A stretch of DNA of 64,000 bases from Tetragonia tetragonoides. Taxonomy: Eukaryota > Streptophyta > Magnoliopsida > Caryophyllales > Aizoaceae. The notes under the pieces are model-generated. The model saw nothing but the letters and a program-made list of their open reading frames with translations. It was not told the origin of the DNA and made no database searches. The position numbers were made by a program, and so were the translations under genes. The stretch lies in the NCBI GenBank assembly GCA_038025085.1, contig CM076143.1, positions 10,625,001 through 10,689,000 on the forward strand, written 5' to 3'. Positions 23,563-34,796 of this stretch are shown here, piece after piece. Positions within the stretch are counted from its first letter, which is position 1. Every line of letters starts with the position of its first letter.

Positions 23563-24154
23563 TAAAGGAATAATTGGTCAACAAGTTGAATTTGTATATT
23601 AGTCTATTCTAGTTGAATTTGCATTTACGTTTACGTAAGCTAAATGAATAAGGATTTAGGGCTCCGTTCTTTTTACTTGGAAAAAATTGAGCTGAAATGA
23701 AATAAACTTAACTGAATTGATATTTTTAGTTTGATCTTTAATTATTTAAAATTCGTCCAAATATATTTAATATTCGACTCATTTAAAAGTATCTATATGC
23801 TTTGAAATATTTGCAATGACATAGATATCATTATAAATTTATTTCGAAATAAAAAATTATTTAATTGACAAATTCCACATAAACTAAACAAAACTGAACT
23901 GAGTTGAATTTAAGTGAAATTAATTTGAGCAGAACCGAGCTTAATACAGTAGTACTTAATAACTATAAGTCCATGGAGTATAAGTTGCCGGTTGTAGCTT
24001 TGGATTGAACCCATGCAAGTGGGAGACATGGTTGTTAACACTTGGACTTTAATCCAAGTGGTTTATGTGTTGGGAGTGCAGAAAAGAGGAGACAGGAAGG
24101 TGGATATGATTGACAGCATGTCGTGGACTTAGTCCACCGTTGACCAAGTAATTT
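23563..24154. other. Intergenic, no gene
   Basis: AT-rich. 23660-23960 has the feel of an old MITE ('gggctccgttctttttac' at one side, many 'aactgaa' phrases), but I could not place matching ends. Confidence 0.35.
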
Positions 24155-24392
24155 GAGGGGTGACTCCAGGTGAAATAGGGGGTGGCTCCATGTAAAGTAG
24201 GGGATGACTCCAGCTGAAGTAACTTTGAGTAATTTTGAGGGGTGACTCCAGATAACGTAAGGGGTAGCTCCAGATAAAGTAGGGGGTGGCTCCAAGTGAA
24301 GTAGGGTGGTGCCAAGTATAAATTTGAGGGGTGACTCTAGGTGAAATAGGGATGACTTCAGGTAAAATAGAAGGTGACTCTAAGTATTGGTC
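24155..24392. repeat. Minisatellite, about 22-24 bp unit
   Basis: About ten imperfect units of the type 'gaggggtgactccaggtgaaatag' run in tandem, with variants (ggctcc, gacttc) and one AT-rich spacer near 24222-24236. The minus strand stays open in all frames across it, giving repetitive Trp/Ser/His/Pro text that should not be mistaken for a gene. Confidence 0.85.
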
Positions 24393-24631
24393 CACCATGA
24401 ACTAAACCCATACAAATTTTTGTATATGATTGAGTAAAAAGTTGTTACCTTCTAAATTAAATAGATAAAGGAGTAAAATCATAGATACAGTAATACTATT
24501 AAGGTGCTAAGTCAACCAAGTCTATGGTGACAGTCTACATGGGATCACTCTAGTCTACATGGGATTCTTTCCTAAAGTAAATTTACAAGGAGAAGATACA
24601 CACATACACAAAAAAATTCCAAGGTCCATAC

Positions 24632-25258
24632 TAGATCTGTCAATTTTCGATCCAACCTGAAAATCCGACCCAACTTGACTCGTTTTTTTAGGATCCTAAA
24701 ACTGATTTTTCAACCCGAAATTCGATTTGATCTGAATCCGATTAACCCGATGTTTAGAGTCAAACCTAACCTGTTAGTGGGTTGACCCGTTTGACCTGAA
24801 AAATAGAATAATTTGTAATTATAAACAAAAAGTTCGACTAAACTATCCTAAAACATTAATAAAACTTTTTTTTTTGTTTCATTATCTTTTTCTCTACTTA
24901 TTTGTTCTCTCAAAATAAGAAATTTTGCTTTTAACTACGCTAAAATGGATGAAAATATAAAGTACAACTTATCGAATAATTAAAAGAAATATAAAAATAT
25001 CATAAAATCGTATATACATACCAAAACGTGAAAAATATACGTATTTAGTTAATACAAGTTATAAATTGGCAAATATACCATTTGAAAACATAAATTGAAT
25101 ATATTATTAACGAATATTTTTTTAATTGGGTCACTCGATCCGGTGACTCGACCCGAACTCGACAACACTGGGTCAAGGTCGAGCATTTTTCAATCCGAAC
25201 CCGACCGCTAGTGACCATAACCTGAACCCAAACCCGACCGACCCAATTGACAAGTCTA
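24632..25258. mobile_element. hAT-type non-autonomous element (627 bp)
   Basis: Inverted ends TAGATCTGTCAATT and AATTGACAAGTCTA are flanked by a perfect 8-bp duplication GTCCATAC (24624-24631 and 25259-25266). Subterminal regions carry many 'gacccgaac' and 'acccgacc' phrases on both strands, a usual transposase-binding arrangement. There is no coding sequence. Confidence 0.85.
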
Positions 25259-25462
25259 GTCCATACAATTATTGTTATATGTGTTGGAGAAGTTGCTTAA
25301 CTTATTGAATGTGTAATTGTGTATATAGTCTATTCTGACTGGTAAAATATGACTGAGTAATTTTATTTTTTTTTGTTGGTGTGTGTATCTCATAAATCAT
25401 AATCATTAGGTTGTCATGCGTCTAGTCCGTCTACGTAAGTAAGGGATTGTTCTTTTCAACGG

Positions 25463-25618
25463 AATGGTGCGGGATAGTGAGGAACGGAACGGAACGGATT
25501 GGAATAGAATGGAACGGAACGGCGCGGCGCAGATAATTCAAAATTACGTGAGACAAAATGAAGTACAGAATGCGGCGCGGAACGGAATGGAACAGAACGG
25601 AACGGAAAGAAATGGTAA
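25463..25618. repeat. Degenerate GGAAC-type pentamer array with flanking inverted repeat
   Basis: Runs of ggaac, ggaat, gcgcg and related pentamers fill 25480-25612. They are followed by 'aaaactcagtggaa' (about 25618) and its exact inverse 'ttccactgagtttt' (about 25710), which could fold. Both strands stay open through it; no protein family is recognised. Confidence 0.65.
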
Positions 25619-25714
25619 AAACTCAGTGGAAACAGAGACCAACTTCTGTTTTGAAGCTTCCAGTGGAAACTCAGTAGAATACTATGGAAACCGCCACGAA
25701 ATGGTGCTTCCACT

Positions 25715-26753
25715 GAGTTTTGAAGCTTCCAATCCCTCCGAAAGTCAAAATCTTTTTGTGGCAACTATGTCACAAGTCGATTGTCGTGCGCAGAACATTG
25801 GCTTCTCGTGGGATACCTTTGGATATGCAATGTCCTTTATGCCAAGAATGTATTGAATGTATGGACTATCTGTTTGTCGAATGTCCCAAATCCAAACAAG
25901 TTTGGGCGGGTACACATGACGGTGGATGACTAGAGTTGGTTCCACCTACGAATAACCCTGTGCACTGATTTTAGCTCGATCAAATCTGATCACGGGACCA
26001 ACCCAACGGAAATCGCTAAAACCGCTTTTGTGCTGTGGAGCATTTGGCGCGAGCGTAACGAAACAGTGTTTAGAAACAATCTCTTTAATCACATGGGGTG
26101 TTGGCTTAAAGCCAAGAGCTATTTTATTGAATGGGCTCACCACACCAAACCCATAGTTTTTTCGTCATCTACTAGTGATTACACTGCTAAAACAGTTAAA
26201 GTTGTGGGATCACATTTAGTCAGTTGGCAGCTACCCATTCCAGGACATTTTAAGATTAATTTTGATGGCTTCAAAAAAGGTGACACCGCAGCGGCAGGGT
26301 TTGTCATTCGTGATACACAAGGTCAATTTCTGAGTGCCGGGGCATGCTGCGTTGACAAGACTTCAATTCTTGTTGCAGAGGCTATGGGGCTAAGGAATGG
26401 AGTTAAAAGAGTCATTGCACTCGGGTGTGATAAACTGGAAATCGAAGGGGATAATCTCACGGTCATTAAAACATCGAGGGAAAATCGAAATACCTTGTTC
26501 CATTTACTCTCTAATTATTGACACTAGGCGGTTCTTAGCTTTAAGGAATCCAGTAGCCGTCCAACATGTCTTTTGCGAAGACAATAGAGCTGCGGACTGG
26601 ATGGCTAATTATGGTTACTCGTGCCAAGATGATTGTTCTTTCTCTATACCTCCGGCTAGAGATTTTCGGCAGATTCTTCATGCGGATTCACTAGGGGTCA
26701 CTCTCGAGAGGAGAGTTTCCTAGTTCCTCCCTTCACTCTACTCCTTACCTTAC

Positions 26754-26790
<37 letters not shown>
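25715..26790 (+). mobile_element. 5'-truncated LINE fragment (zf-RVT and RNase H) with polyA
   Basis: 25720-25925 encodes KLPIPPKVKIFLWQLCHKS and a zf-RVT finger (CPLCQECIECMDYLFVECP). 26030-26722 encodes WSIWRERNETVFR, then an RNase H domain (KINFDGFKKGDTAAAGFVIR, and later EAMGLRNGV and CEDNRAADWMANYG). The parts lie in different frames, so the copy is decayed. A run of about 35 A at 26755-26790 closes the element. I could not find a convincing target duplication. Confidence 0.85.
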
Positions 26791-26792
<2 letters not shown>

Positions 26793-28560
26793 CCATATTT
26801 TTTCGTTTTTGCAAATTCAGAGCGGAAGGCTATCAAATATGCATTTGAAAATGAAAAACGGCCCTGCCAGAAAAAACGGGTCATCCAGTGAACTGAAGAG
26901 CTGTCGCCCGCCCGAAAAAACGGCCCTCTTCAGAAAAAAAACGCCCACCCCATTTTTCTGTAGAGGGGCGTTTATTGGCCTTTTTGGCCATCGACCCCTT
27001 CGCCTATAAATAGCTCATTTTCTCCTTTTTTTGGAGATATCTCATCTTAGCTTAATTTTCTAGGGTTCTTGAACAAACACTCTCAAATAGTGAGATTAGG
27101 GTACTTAGTGAACTTAAATTTTGGGTATTTATTCTTAACCTTCTCTTTAATCAACATTATTGGTTGTAAGTTTTCTCTCTCCTCTCTTTTTCTATCAATA
27201 CTAACAAGTTTATATCTTTGTTGTTGAATGTTAATGGATATTGTTATTATGAAGTTTATTATGCTTAATCTCATGATTAGTGAGTAGTTTCCTAACTAGG
27301 ATTGGGGATTAAGCCCCATTATGCCTTGACTATGCATGATTACCCTTTTCCCCTTGGTTTTGTTGGTAAAACTTGATGTTGCAATGTAGTATGCAAGGTG
27401 TTCGATGAAATGCTTTAGAGAGCATTTCACCTTATTTGCTTGTTAAATCTTACATTGAGAGATGTGGTTTGATTTAGAACTTCTAATTAACAAATCAATT
27501 AGTTCATCACGAAAGTAGATTGGATTGATTGATGGTTTGAGATTCACCGATGTTTTATTGCCTTTATATGTTTTTGATGCCACGAAAGTAGGTGTTAATC
27601 ATGTTTAGGTAGTCATTGCATCCTTGAGAGAGGACAATAATGGTTTGAATGGGGTGTTTGCCTATCAAGTAATTAACATAGTCAAGGGGGTAGGAAATAT
27701 TCATGCTAGTTGGGTATAGTGGGGTGAAATCCCAATTCTAGTCCTTTTTATCCATTGCCTAAAATCATTAATACTTTACAACTAGTTTATTGTCGTTAGT
27801 TGGTAGAAGTAGATTATATAACAAAAAAAAAAAAAAAAATATTTTAAACCCAATTTGCTTAGCTTCCTGTATTATAGGGTTTTTGGTATTCGAAACGCCT
27901 CGCTTCTTGTGGAGACGATCTTTTGTATTACTTCAATGATACCCGTGCACTTAGATTAATGTTTTAATTAGATATTACCAAAATAATGATGTATAGGTCT
28001 AGATCTAAAACTTCGAGGATGTCACGTTTGCATCCTTTAGAAAATGGAATACAAACAACCATTTTCCCAGAAAATAATCCAATTTAGCTATGTCTCATCT
28101 CCTTATATTCTCACTTCTACTATATTCTAATGTACAATAATTATCTTTGCAGGTCGTCCTCGATACTTGTCTTTTTTTTTTTTTTTGGTAATTCGATACT
28201 TGTCTTTTAATCATATATGAATTATTGATAGTACAACTATTGATCAATATCCAAATAATTATTATATAAATTCATCTGTCTTATTATCTGTATGCGTTCC
28301 CCTACTTCAATTCTATCACGTGTTATATATACTCCCTAATCACTTCAATAATTATATTGGTATTACATAGCGATAGATCAAAGACAATCGCTACATGTTC
28401 TTGTACCTAATCACTTCAATAAATATCCATTGTCACATTTTGTGTGCTATTTCTTATTTTACTCCCTTGTATAATTGACACATTATATATTTTGGATGCG
28501 TGACAAATCATGAACGACCATGTTATGATTGTATGAGAAAGTGGTACACCAAATGAGATA
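26791..28560. other. Non-coding, possible LTR-retrotransposon leader remnant
   Basis: No gene. 'cgcctataaatagctc' at about 27001 is a strong TATA-like site. 27880-27960 reads like the untranslated leader seen in some plant Ty3/gypsy elements ('cttgtggagacgatcttttgtattac', 'cccgtgcactta'). No LTR pair was found. Positions 27966-28560 are AT-rich with nothing recognised. Confidence 0.3.
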
Positions 28561-28597
28561 AATGATTCGTATTGATGTTTAATTTTGACATTTTCCC

Positions 28598-28640
28598 TTT
28601 GTTGTTGTTGTTGTTGTTGTTATTGTTGTTGTTGTAGTTG
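28598..28640. repeat. (GTT)n microsatellite
   Basis: About 14 imperfect GTT units, followed at 28676-28705 by a short tandem of 'caacaag'. Confidence 0.9.
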
Positions 28641-28957
28641 GGAAATATCTTGAAGTTCTTGACACTTTCCTTACCAACAAGCAACAAGCAACAAGCAACA
28701 AGCAAAAGGCAACTTGTATTTTTAGAGGGCCACATATAAGATAGCCACAGAAATATTTTCAATCATATATATGGATTGCACCGATAGCCACCATGGGAGT
28801 AATCGTTTTCATTCTTTACCCAAATGCATTAATACAATATTGTCGTGTCCATTGAGAGTTGAGACTGAGACATATACACCCAAACAAAATTCAAAACAGT
28901 ACACAAACATCACATAGACATAAGAAATCACATAGACATAAGTCATCATCAGACATA

Positions 28958-29110
28958 ATAAAATGTAATTTTATTTTTATTTATTTAATTTCATCCAGTA
29001 TACTTGAAGACTTGTTAATCAAGGGAATTAAATAGATGAGTAAAAGTCGAGAGCTCATCATTTGGTAAATCATCCATACCTCTCACTTAGAGGTAGGGGT
29101 TTGAGTCTCA
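28958..29110 (+). repeat. 153-bp dispersed repeat, copy 1 (tRNA-like, SINE candidate)
   Basis: Nearly identical to 29728-29880. The 3' half folds on paper like a tRNA anticodon arm ('acctctcacttagaggt') followed by a B-box-like 'ggggtttgagtctca', as in tRNA-derived SINEs. An A run at 29139-29154 follows this copy. Confidence 0.6.
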
Positions 29111-29727
29111 AGTTTCATTTTTGCTTATTAACCATTTACAAAAAAAAAAAAAAAAGTGTTCACTCATCTTTCTCTCTCAAAAGTACGTTCTAACTTCTTA
29201 TGTCTCTTCTACCAATTTGGATCCTCTACCGTTGCAGCACTTTACTGTTCTTTTTTCTCTCTATCTCTCTCATCTAACTGTTTAAATTTCAAATACTCTA
29301 ATGTTCTTTTAACAACAGTAGAGGATCCCGACTGCTCTTCTACATAGAAAAAATAAATCAAAACTCTTCCGTTTCTCTGCGCAACATATAGAAACTCTTT
29401 CACGCACCCTAGCCAATAGGAAGCTTCAATTTTATCCATATACTTTTTGTACACTCTTGGGTTTGCTCTCCCCCCTCTCTTTTCGAGCACATGATTCGTG
29501 CATGTACATCATGCTCATAGGAGAGGAGAAAGAGAGGGATGATCAAATTTTGCATGTACATCATGCTCCAGTGAGATGACTTACATCTGATGATGAGTTA
29601 TGTCTATGTGATATATGTCTTATGTCCAAGCATTTAGACATAAAACATCACATATATAGTACCTACTTGGCTACTTGCACACTATTATTATAATCATTTT
29701 GTTGGTCAAATTATTTCCCAGTACCTT

Positions 29728-29880
29728 ATAAAATGTAATTTTATTTTTATTTATTTATTTTCATCCAGTATACTTGAAGACTTGTTAATCAAGGGGATTA
29801 AATAGATGAGTAAAAGTCGAGAGCTCATCATTTGGTAAATCATCCATACCTCTCACTTAGAGGTAGGGGTTTGAGTCTCA
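29728..29880 (+). repeat. 153-bp dispersed repeat, copy 2
   Basis: Same sequence as 28958-29110 with two or three differences. No A run follows. The 45-bp arms flanking the pair (about 28909-28955 and 29585-29632, sharing 'catcacatagacata' in inverse) suggest a foldback arrangement around the first copy. Confidence 0.6.
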
Positions 29881-30106
29881 TTCTCCTTAATTTTAAAGTT
29901 GAGGATTTTAGTACTATTTAGTTCAGTTCAAATCAAACCCGATTGACAATCATAGTATAATCAGAACATTTATAGTTGTCATATTTAGCGCAAACGAGGC
30001 ACATTGTTTGATAACAATTTATGTTCTAAATATGGATGTCGTATATATCAACTATATTTACTTTTATCAGCTGAGGTGACCGAAATATCTACATTTTATT
30101 TTATTT

Positions 30107-30440
30107 TTTTGGCAATTATAAGTCCATTTTATTAAATGGCAAAACAAGGGAGGCCAAGTTCATACACTAATAGGAGCAGAAACTCAAACATCAATAGAAG
30201 CCAAAACTTGTACATCCTCAAACCTAAACAAAACACACGCCATGATCAACACCATACGATTACCGAAGTAAGCCAACCCAAAGGCAGGGTGCGACCAAGG
30301 GGCAATTCAGGGTGCGACCAAGGGGAGATTCTTGTTTACCTGGATGAAGCTGCACAAGCTCTTCGAACTCTCTTATATGAAGAGGTAATAGGTGTGGCAT
30401 GGCCACGGAGTGCTCCTAGTTCTTAATTTTGGGGCTTGCC
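30107..30440 (-). mobile_element. Possible LINE 3' end remnant
   Basis: Read on the minus strand, the segment ends '...ttgttttgccatttaataaaatgg' followed by a short A-rich stretch, which resembles the 3' UTR and tail of plant LINEs. There are no domains to confirm it. It lies directly upstream of the P450 promoter. Confidence 0.3.
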
Positions 30441-30533
30441 CTCTCTAGCACCAACAAAAAAAGGACACATAACATATTGTGAGTACATCAATCAGGCAAG
30501 CAAGAATTTTGGCTCCATTCCTAGCACTCTCCC

Positions 30534-30540
30534 TATATAA
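30534..30540 (+). promoter_or_regulatory. TATA box of the intact CYP71-like gene
   Basis: TATATAA lies 61-67 bp upstream of the ATG at 30601, in 'ctccctatataag'. The pseudogene copy at 10539 has no equally good TATA in the matching place. Confidence 0.6.
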
Positions 30541-30600
30541 GATTCAACAACAAAACCAAAAGTAACCCCCAGATCGAGTAGGAAGCTATAACAATAAAGC

Positions 30601-32682
30601 ATGTCTACTACATTATCTTTCGTACAATTCTCAGAGAAACTCCCTTTCTACCCTCTATTATCTCTCTTTCCCTTGTTCCTCTTGACAATTTTATTCTACA
30701 AATGGTTATCCATGATCATTACTCGTGATGCCTCTAACAGATTACCCTCTCCACCAAAAATGCCAATCCTAGGAAACCTCCACCAGCTTGGTATACTTCC
30801 TCATCGCTCCCTTGCTTCGCTATCAAAGCGATATGGTGAGCTCATGTTGCTTCACTTAGGCAGCAAACCCACCCTCGTTGTCTCCTCTCCTGACATAGCC
30901 CAAGAGATAATGAAAACCCATGATATGACCTTTGCCAATCGGCCTAGACTGAGGTTCATGGACAAGATCTTCTATGGAGGTAATGACATTGGTTTTGGTC
31001 AGTACGGAGAAGAGTGGAGGCGTATGAAGAGCATCGCTGTGGAGCATCTCTTAAGCACTAAGAAGGTTCAAACTTTCCGGACCGTAAGGGAAGAAGAGGT
31101 TACTCTAATGATACAAAACATCAAGAGCTCTAATAGTATTAATAGTAATGGCTCTATGATCAACTTGAGTGCTATGTTTTTTGGGTTTGTGAAAGATGTG
31201 GTGAGCAGAACTGCCTTTGGGAGGAAATACAGTACCAATTTTGAGAAGTTACTAAAGGATTTTGTGAATGTTATGGGGACAATTAGTGTGGGAGATTACG
31301 TCCCCTGGCTTGGTTTCATTGATCGAGTGTCTGGCTTGGAAAGTCAGGCTGAAAAGGTTAGGAAAGGTTTTGATGAGTTCTTAAAACATGTCATCCAAGA
31401 GCATATTGATCATCTTCCAAGTCATGATGATGATTTAAAGGACTTTGTGGATGTGTTGATTCAACTTCAGAAGGAAGACCCAGCTAGTCTGTCCACAGAT
31501 AACATCAGTGCCATAATACTGGTAAGTTTTTAAGACACAGTTTTGAATGGAAACACTTGGTGGTCGTTTGGTTCACCATGCGAAGTTGCAAATTCTCATG
31601 AACTTCTAATTATTGGAGTATGATTTAAATATCCTAAGAAGCGTAAGATGTTGCTTTGTTGAACAGAGGAAGTAACTTCCTACACGAAGTACCACTTACC
31701 TAGGGGGATCTAGGTAAGCGGTAACTAAGCCACTATCCCTATTTTGTGAGAAGTTATAACTTCCTGCGTTTTTTAGCAACCAAACAATTCAATATTTTGC
31801 ACTTCCCACGAAGTTACACTTCCTACAAAATCGCACTTCCCATGTTTTTTCATGTTAACCAAGCAACCGCTTGGTAAGATAGAGCTTTAACATAAAGGAG
31901 AAGGGAATGAAATGGCGGAATAGGACAAAACAGAGGTGAAAGAGAAACGTTAATTAATTTTGTCCCTAGGCAAGAAGTTCAAAAGTAATATAAGGTGAAA
32001 ATTAAGGCTAATTAAAAAATTCGAGTCCAACTAATGATATCAAGCTCTGTTTTATTTGATACAGGACATGTTTATTGGGGGAATTGAGCCAACTTTCACA
32101 TTGCTAGAATGGGCAATGACTGAGGTGCTAAAACATCCCAAAGTTATGAAAAAACTGCAATTAGAATTGAGGGGAATAATGAAAGACAAAAAGAGTGTAA
32201 CAGAGGATGATTTGGAGAACATGAAGTATCTAAAAGCAACGATCAAGGAAACTCTTAGGCTACATCCTCCATTTCCAATGCTGTTATTTCGAGAATCCTC
32301 AAAGGATGTCAAAATCAAAGGCTATGACATTGCCAAAGGGACACAGGTTATAATTAACGCCTCAGCGATTCAACGAAACGCAGCTTATTGGGAAGATCCT
32401 GAGGAGTTCAATCCAGAGAGGTTCTTGAAGAACTCTTCAGTGGACTTTAAGGGCCACCATTTCCACTTTACTCCATTTGGAGCTGGAAGAAGAGGTTGTC
32501 CAGGGCCATTATATTCACTGATCAGTACTGAGCTTGTATTGGCAAGCCTTGTTTACGAGTTCGATTGGAAATTACCTGGTGGAGCTGCAAGTGAGACTTT
32601 AGACATGGCAGAAAGTGCAGGGTTAGCCATCCAAAGGAAGCATACTCTTATGGTCATTGCAACTACTCATTCATGCCGATGA
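30601..32682 (+). CDS. CYP71-clan cytochrome P450 (CYP71A-like), intact
   Basis: Exon 1 30601-31521, intron 31522-32064 (GTAAGT...ACAG), exon 2 32065-32682, giving 512 residues, the usual length. Order: N-terminal membrane anchor to the ER (about residues 15-40), hinge LPSPPKMPILGN, C-helix WRRMKSIAVEHLLS, I-helix at 308-319, K-helix ETLR (369-372), PERF (424-427), heme loop PFGAGRRGCPG with Cys452 as iron ligand. The single phase-0 intron just before the I-helix (IIL|DMF) is the standard CYP71 position. Plant CYP71s are NADPH-dependent monooxygenases of specialised metabolism; the substrate cannot be read from sequence. Odd: the I-helix consensus A/G-G-x-D/E-T-T is GGIEPT, with Pro at the first Thr. 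It is a paralogue of 10539-12326. Confidence 0.9.
31561..31869. mobile_element. MITE in the P450 intron (about 310 bp)
   Basis: The ends 'ggtcgtttggttcaccatg' and 'catgttaaccaagcaaccg' are imperfect inverted repeats, flanked by CTTGG on both sides. The paralogous intron at 11416-11708 lacks the segment and reads straight through ('actttgtaagat'), which confirms insertion. Superfamily is uncertain. Confidence 0.75.
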
Positions 32683-33276
32683 TTCAATAAAGATTTAATC
32701 TTTATTAGCTACGTTTAGACGCGGTAGCTATTGTCGTAATGCTCAGGCTTGCTCGTCATTTTGAATAAGGTATTGCATACGAAGTATATTTTTCATGTTT
32801 GGCTTGAGCAGATAGCAAGGTTTCCTATACTTCTTGTATAATGTATTTTGGGAACAAATATTTTTAATTTGCTATTTGATGCAAGTTAATTTTGAATGTG
32901 CTAATCGATAGGAACCACAAATTGGAGAAGAAATACGGCAAATTACATCATCAAAGAGCATAGAAGTAAGCCACATCGTCATCAAGCAATTAAAAAAGTG
33001 GGATAAACAATAAGATGAGAATTGGTATTTCCAATAAGATGATAAACAAGTAGAGATTTATTGAAGCTCAAAGTGTGAGATCTCAAAAGGAAAAAGAAAT
33101 GAAAATAATAATAGAAAGATAGGAGTAATAGTTAGATGCAAAGTGTATGAGACAGACTTATCTAATAGGGGTTGATAATAGTTAGATGCAAAGCTCAAGG
33201 TAAGGCCTCTCATACAAGCATAATGTCATGTTAGTATATATAGGTAGCCTCACCTTTAGGCGGCCTCATACAAGAC
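32683..33276. other. Intergenic between P450 and F-box genes
   Basis: P450 3' UTR-like sequence with 'aataaag' at 32686. The rest is AT-rich with a repeated 'tagttagatgcaaag' at about 33130 and 33180. No gene. Confidence 0.4.
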
Positions 33277-34449
33277 TTATTGTTTAGCATATAGTTTTAC
33301 CTTCTTCCTGTAGTTTTTCTTTGCTTTCTCGTCCCCGCCCAGCTTTCTAGAGAATGGACTAACCAGGCTTTCAACACACATCGACACTCCTTTTACTACA
33401 CTAAACTTCCGCTTCCCACTAAGTACACCAAGTAGTTCAACACCCTGAATCGTTTGCTTCTGTGGATCATACCAATCTAGACTTCGTATCCCTTCTAACA
33501 AAACCTTGCATCCCTCTTCATGTCCGCCATACACATTTGGGATGCAATAAGAATATGGTCGAGGCAAAGTAAACAACTTTGTCCACGACTCTCCTACTCC
33601 ATACTCCTTCATCACCCACAATGACATTTTAACATAGCTATTGTCCCATGGAAACAACATGATCCAGCAACATAGACATTCCTGAAAGACATCGAGCCCT
33701 CTTATCATGTAGTTACTCTCCTTTAGCCTCACATGATTAGGCACGGGAACAAAGTTCCATTTCTCATCATGAAGGTCAAAGCTAACAATAGCAGGTTCAA
33801 ATGCGTTTATCGCAAGGGGCTCTATGCACCAATGTAAGCTGTTGTTAGCTAGAACACCGCGCTTATTAAGATCATATGGCACATGGAAGTTTTCCAAATC
33901 AATCTTGGATTGGAACCACGAATCAGATTTCAGATTATAAACCAAGGACGAATATTTTCCACTCCTTGGTACCACAATCTTGTATTCATCCCCATGACAA
34001 TCATAACCAAACCCCCAATGCTCATAATTATAAGTTTCCAAAGAACGTGGGATTTTGACTTTGAAACCGGCCCGTGATGTTGGGTTGTATATAGAAACCT
34101 GGTTCTTGGGGTTCATGAGGGAGTTTACAGTGATGACGAGAATCAAGCCATTGCATGAGCCAATGATGTTAACATGGTTTGTCCTTCGTGATAGAGGAGA
34201 AGATAAGGTGAGCATGGCAGAGTGACATTGGGCCGAGTGAATGTAATCAATCCGATACAAAGAAGGCGGCCAGCCGCAAAGGACGAGAAAGTTATTCTTG
34301 GAGTTGATTTTGAGTGATCGGCTAAGATGGAGTTCGATGAACTCTGAGCTCTCGACGAGGTCATTCCAGGCCTTGCATACGCACTTGAATCGAAGGAGAG
34401 ATTTTCCCGGTAGATATAAGAAGATTTGAGTGACCATATTCATATCCAT
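33277..34449 (-). CDS. F-box protein with FBA (type 1) domain
   Basis: Single-exon frame of 390 residues from ATG 34449. Residues 1-45 form an F-box (MVTQIFLYLPGKSLLRFKCV, CKAWNDLVESSEFIELHL), the Skp1-binding part of SCF ubiquitin ligases. Residues about 90-330 carry the F-box-associated signatures IIGSCNGLIL, YNPTSRAGFKVKIP, HWGFGYDCHGDEYKIV and YNLKSDSWFQSK, which form the substrate-binding region. The C-terminus is Lys-rich. The family is large and fast-evolving in plants (CPR1/CPR30-like names are often used); the target protein cannot be inferred. It is divergent from the lectin gene, 347 bp away. Confidence 0.9.
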   Translation of the reverse strand: MDMNMVTQIFLYLPGKSLLRFKCVCKAWNDLVESSEFIELHLSRSLKINSKNNFLVLCGWPPSLYRIDYIHSAQCHSAMLTLSSPLSRRTNHVNIIGSCNGLILVITVNSLMNPKNQVSIYNPTSRAGFKVKIPRSLETYNYEHWGFGYDCHGDEYKIVVPRSGKYSSLVYNLKSDSWFQSKIDLENFHVPYDLNKRGVLANNSLHWCIEPLAINAFEPAIVSFDLHDEKWNFVPVPNHVRLKESNYMIRGLDVFQECLCCWIMLFPWDNSYVKMSLWVMKEYGVGESWTKLFTLPRPYSYCIPNVYGGHEEGCKVLLEGIRSLDWYDPQKQTIQGVELLGVLSGKRKFSVVKGVSMCVESLVSPFSRKLGGDEKAKKNYRKKVKLYAKQ

Positions 34450-34796
34450 GGAACAAAAAGGCTGTTTTATGTGTTGAGATTATTCGTTCTTGGTCATTTT
34501 GTGTATTGGAAGAACAGAGGAAGGTTTGCTTTTAAGTAGGGGGGAAATCAATTATCATCAAAACCCTAATTTTCTTCAAAACGGTAAAAATAATACTCCG
34601 TAACTATGACTAGTAATAATCAAAGTGAGCTTTTGACTTTGGTAAGCAAAAAAGAATTTGGGCCGTTTGTTGGGCCAAATAGCCCAAACATAAGACCTGC
34701 AACAAATGGGCTTTTTCGTCTCGCAAGTTCTGCCCTTCGATAGCCAACTTTGTCTATAGAACGACACAAGGGGGTTCAGAAATTTCATCTATTGTC
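34450..34796. promoter_or_regulatory. Shared divergent promoter of the F-box and lectin genes
   Basis: The 347 bp between the two start codons holds a telo-box AAACCCTAA (34561-34569) and four site II (TGGGCC/T) motifs at 34659-34664, 34671-34676, 34681-34686 (inverse) and 34707-34712. This combination is typical of plant promoters active in dividing cells and bound by TCP factors. The motifs sit nearer the lectin start. Confidence 0.5.

Noticed and set aside
24035..24398. Several overlapping minus-strand frames rich in Trp/Ser/His/Pro
   Set aside because: They are translations of the minisatellite in different frames, not genes.
25464..25856. 130-codon plus-strand frame and 102-codon minus-strand frame
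   Set aside because: Both arise from the GGAAC-type pentamer array; composition is repetitive on both strands.
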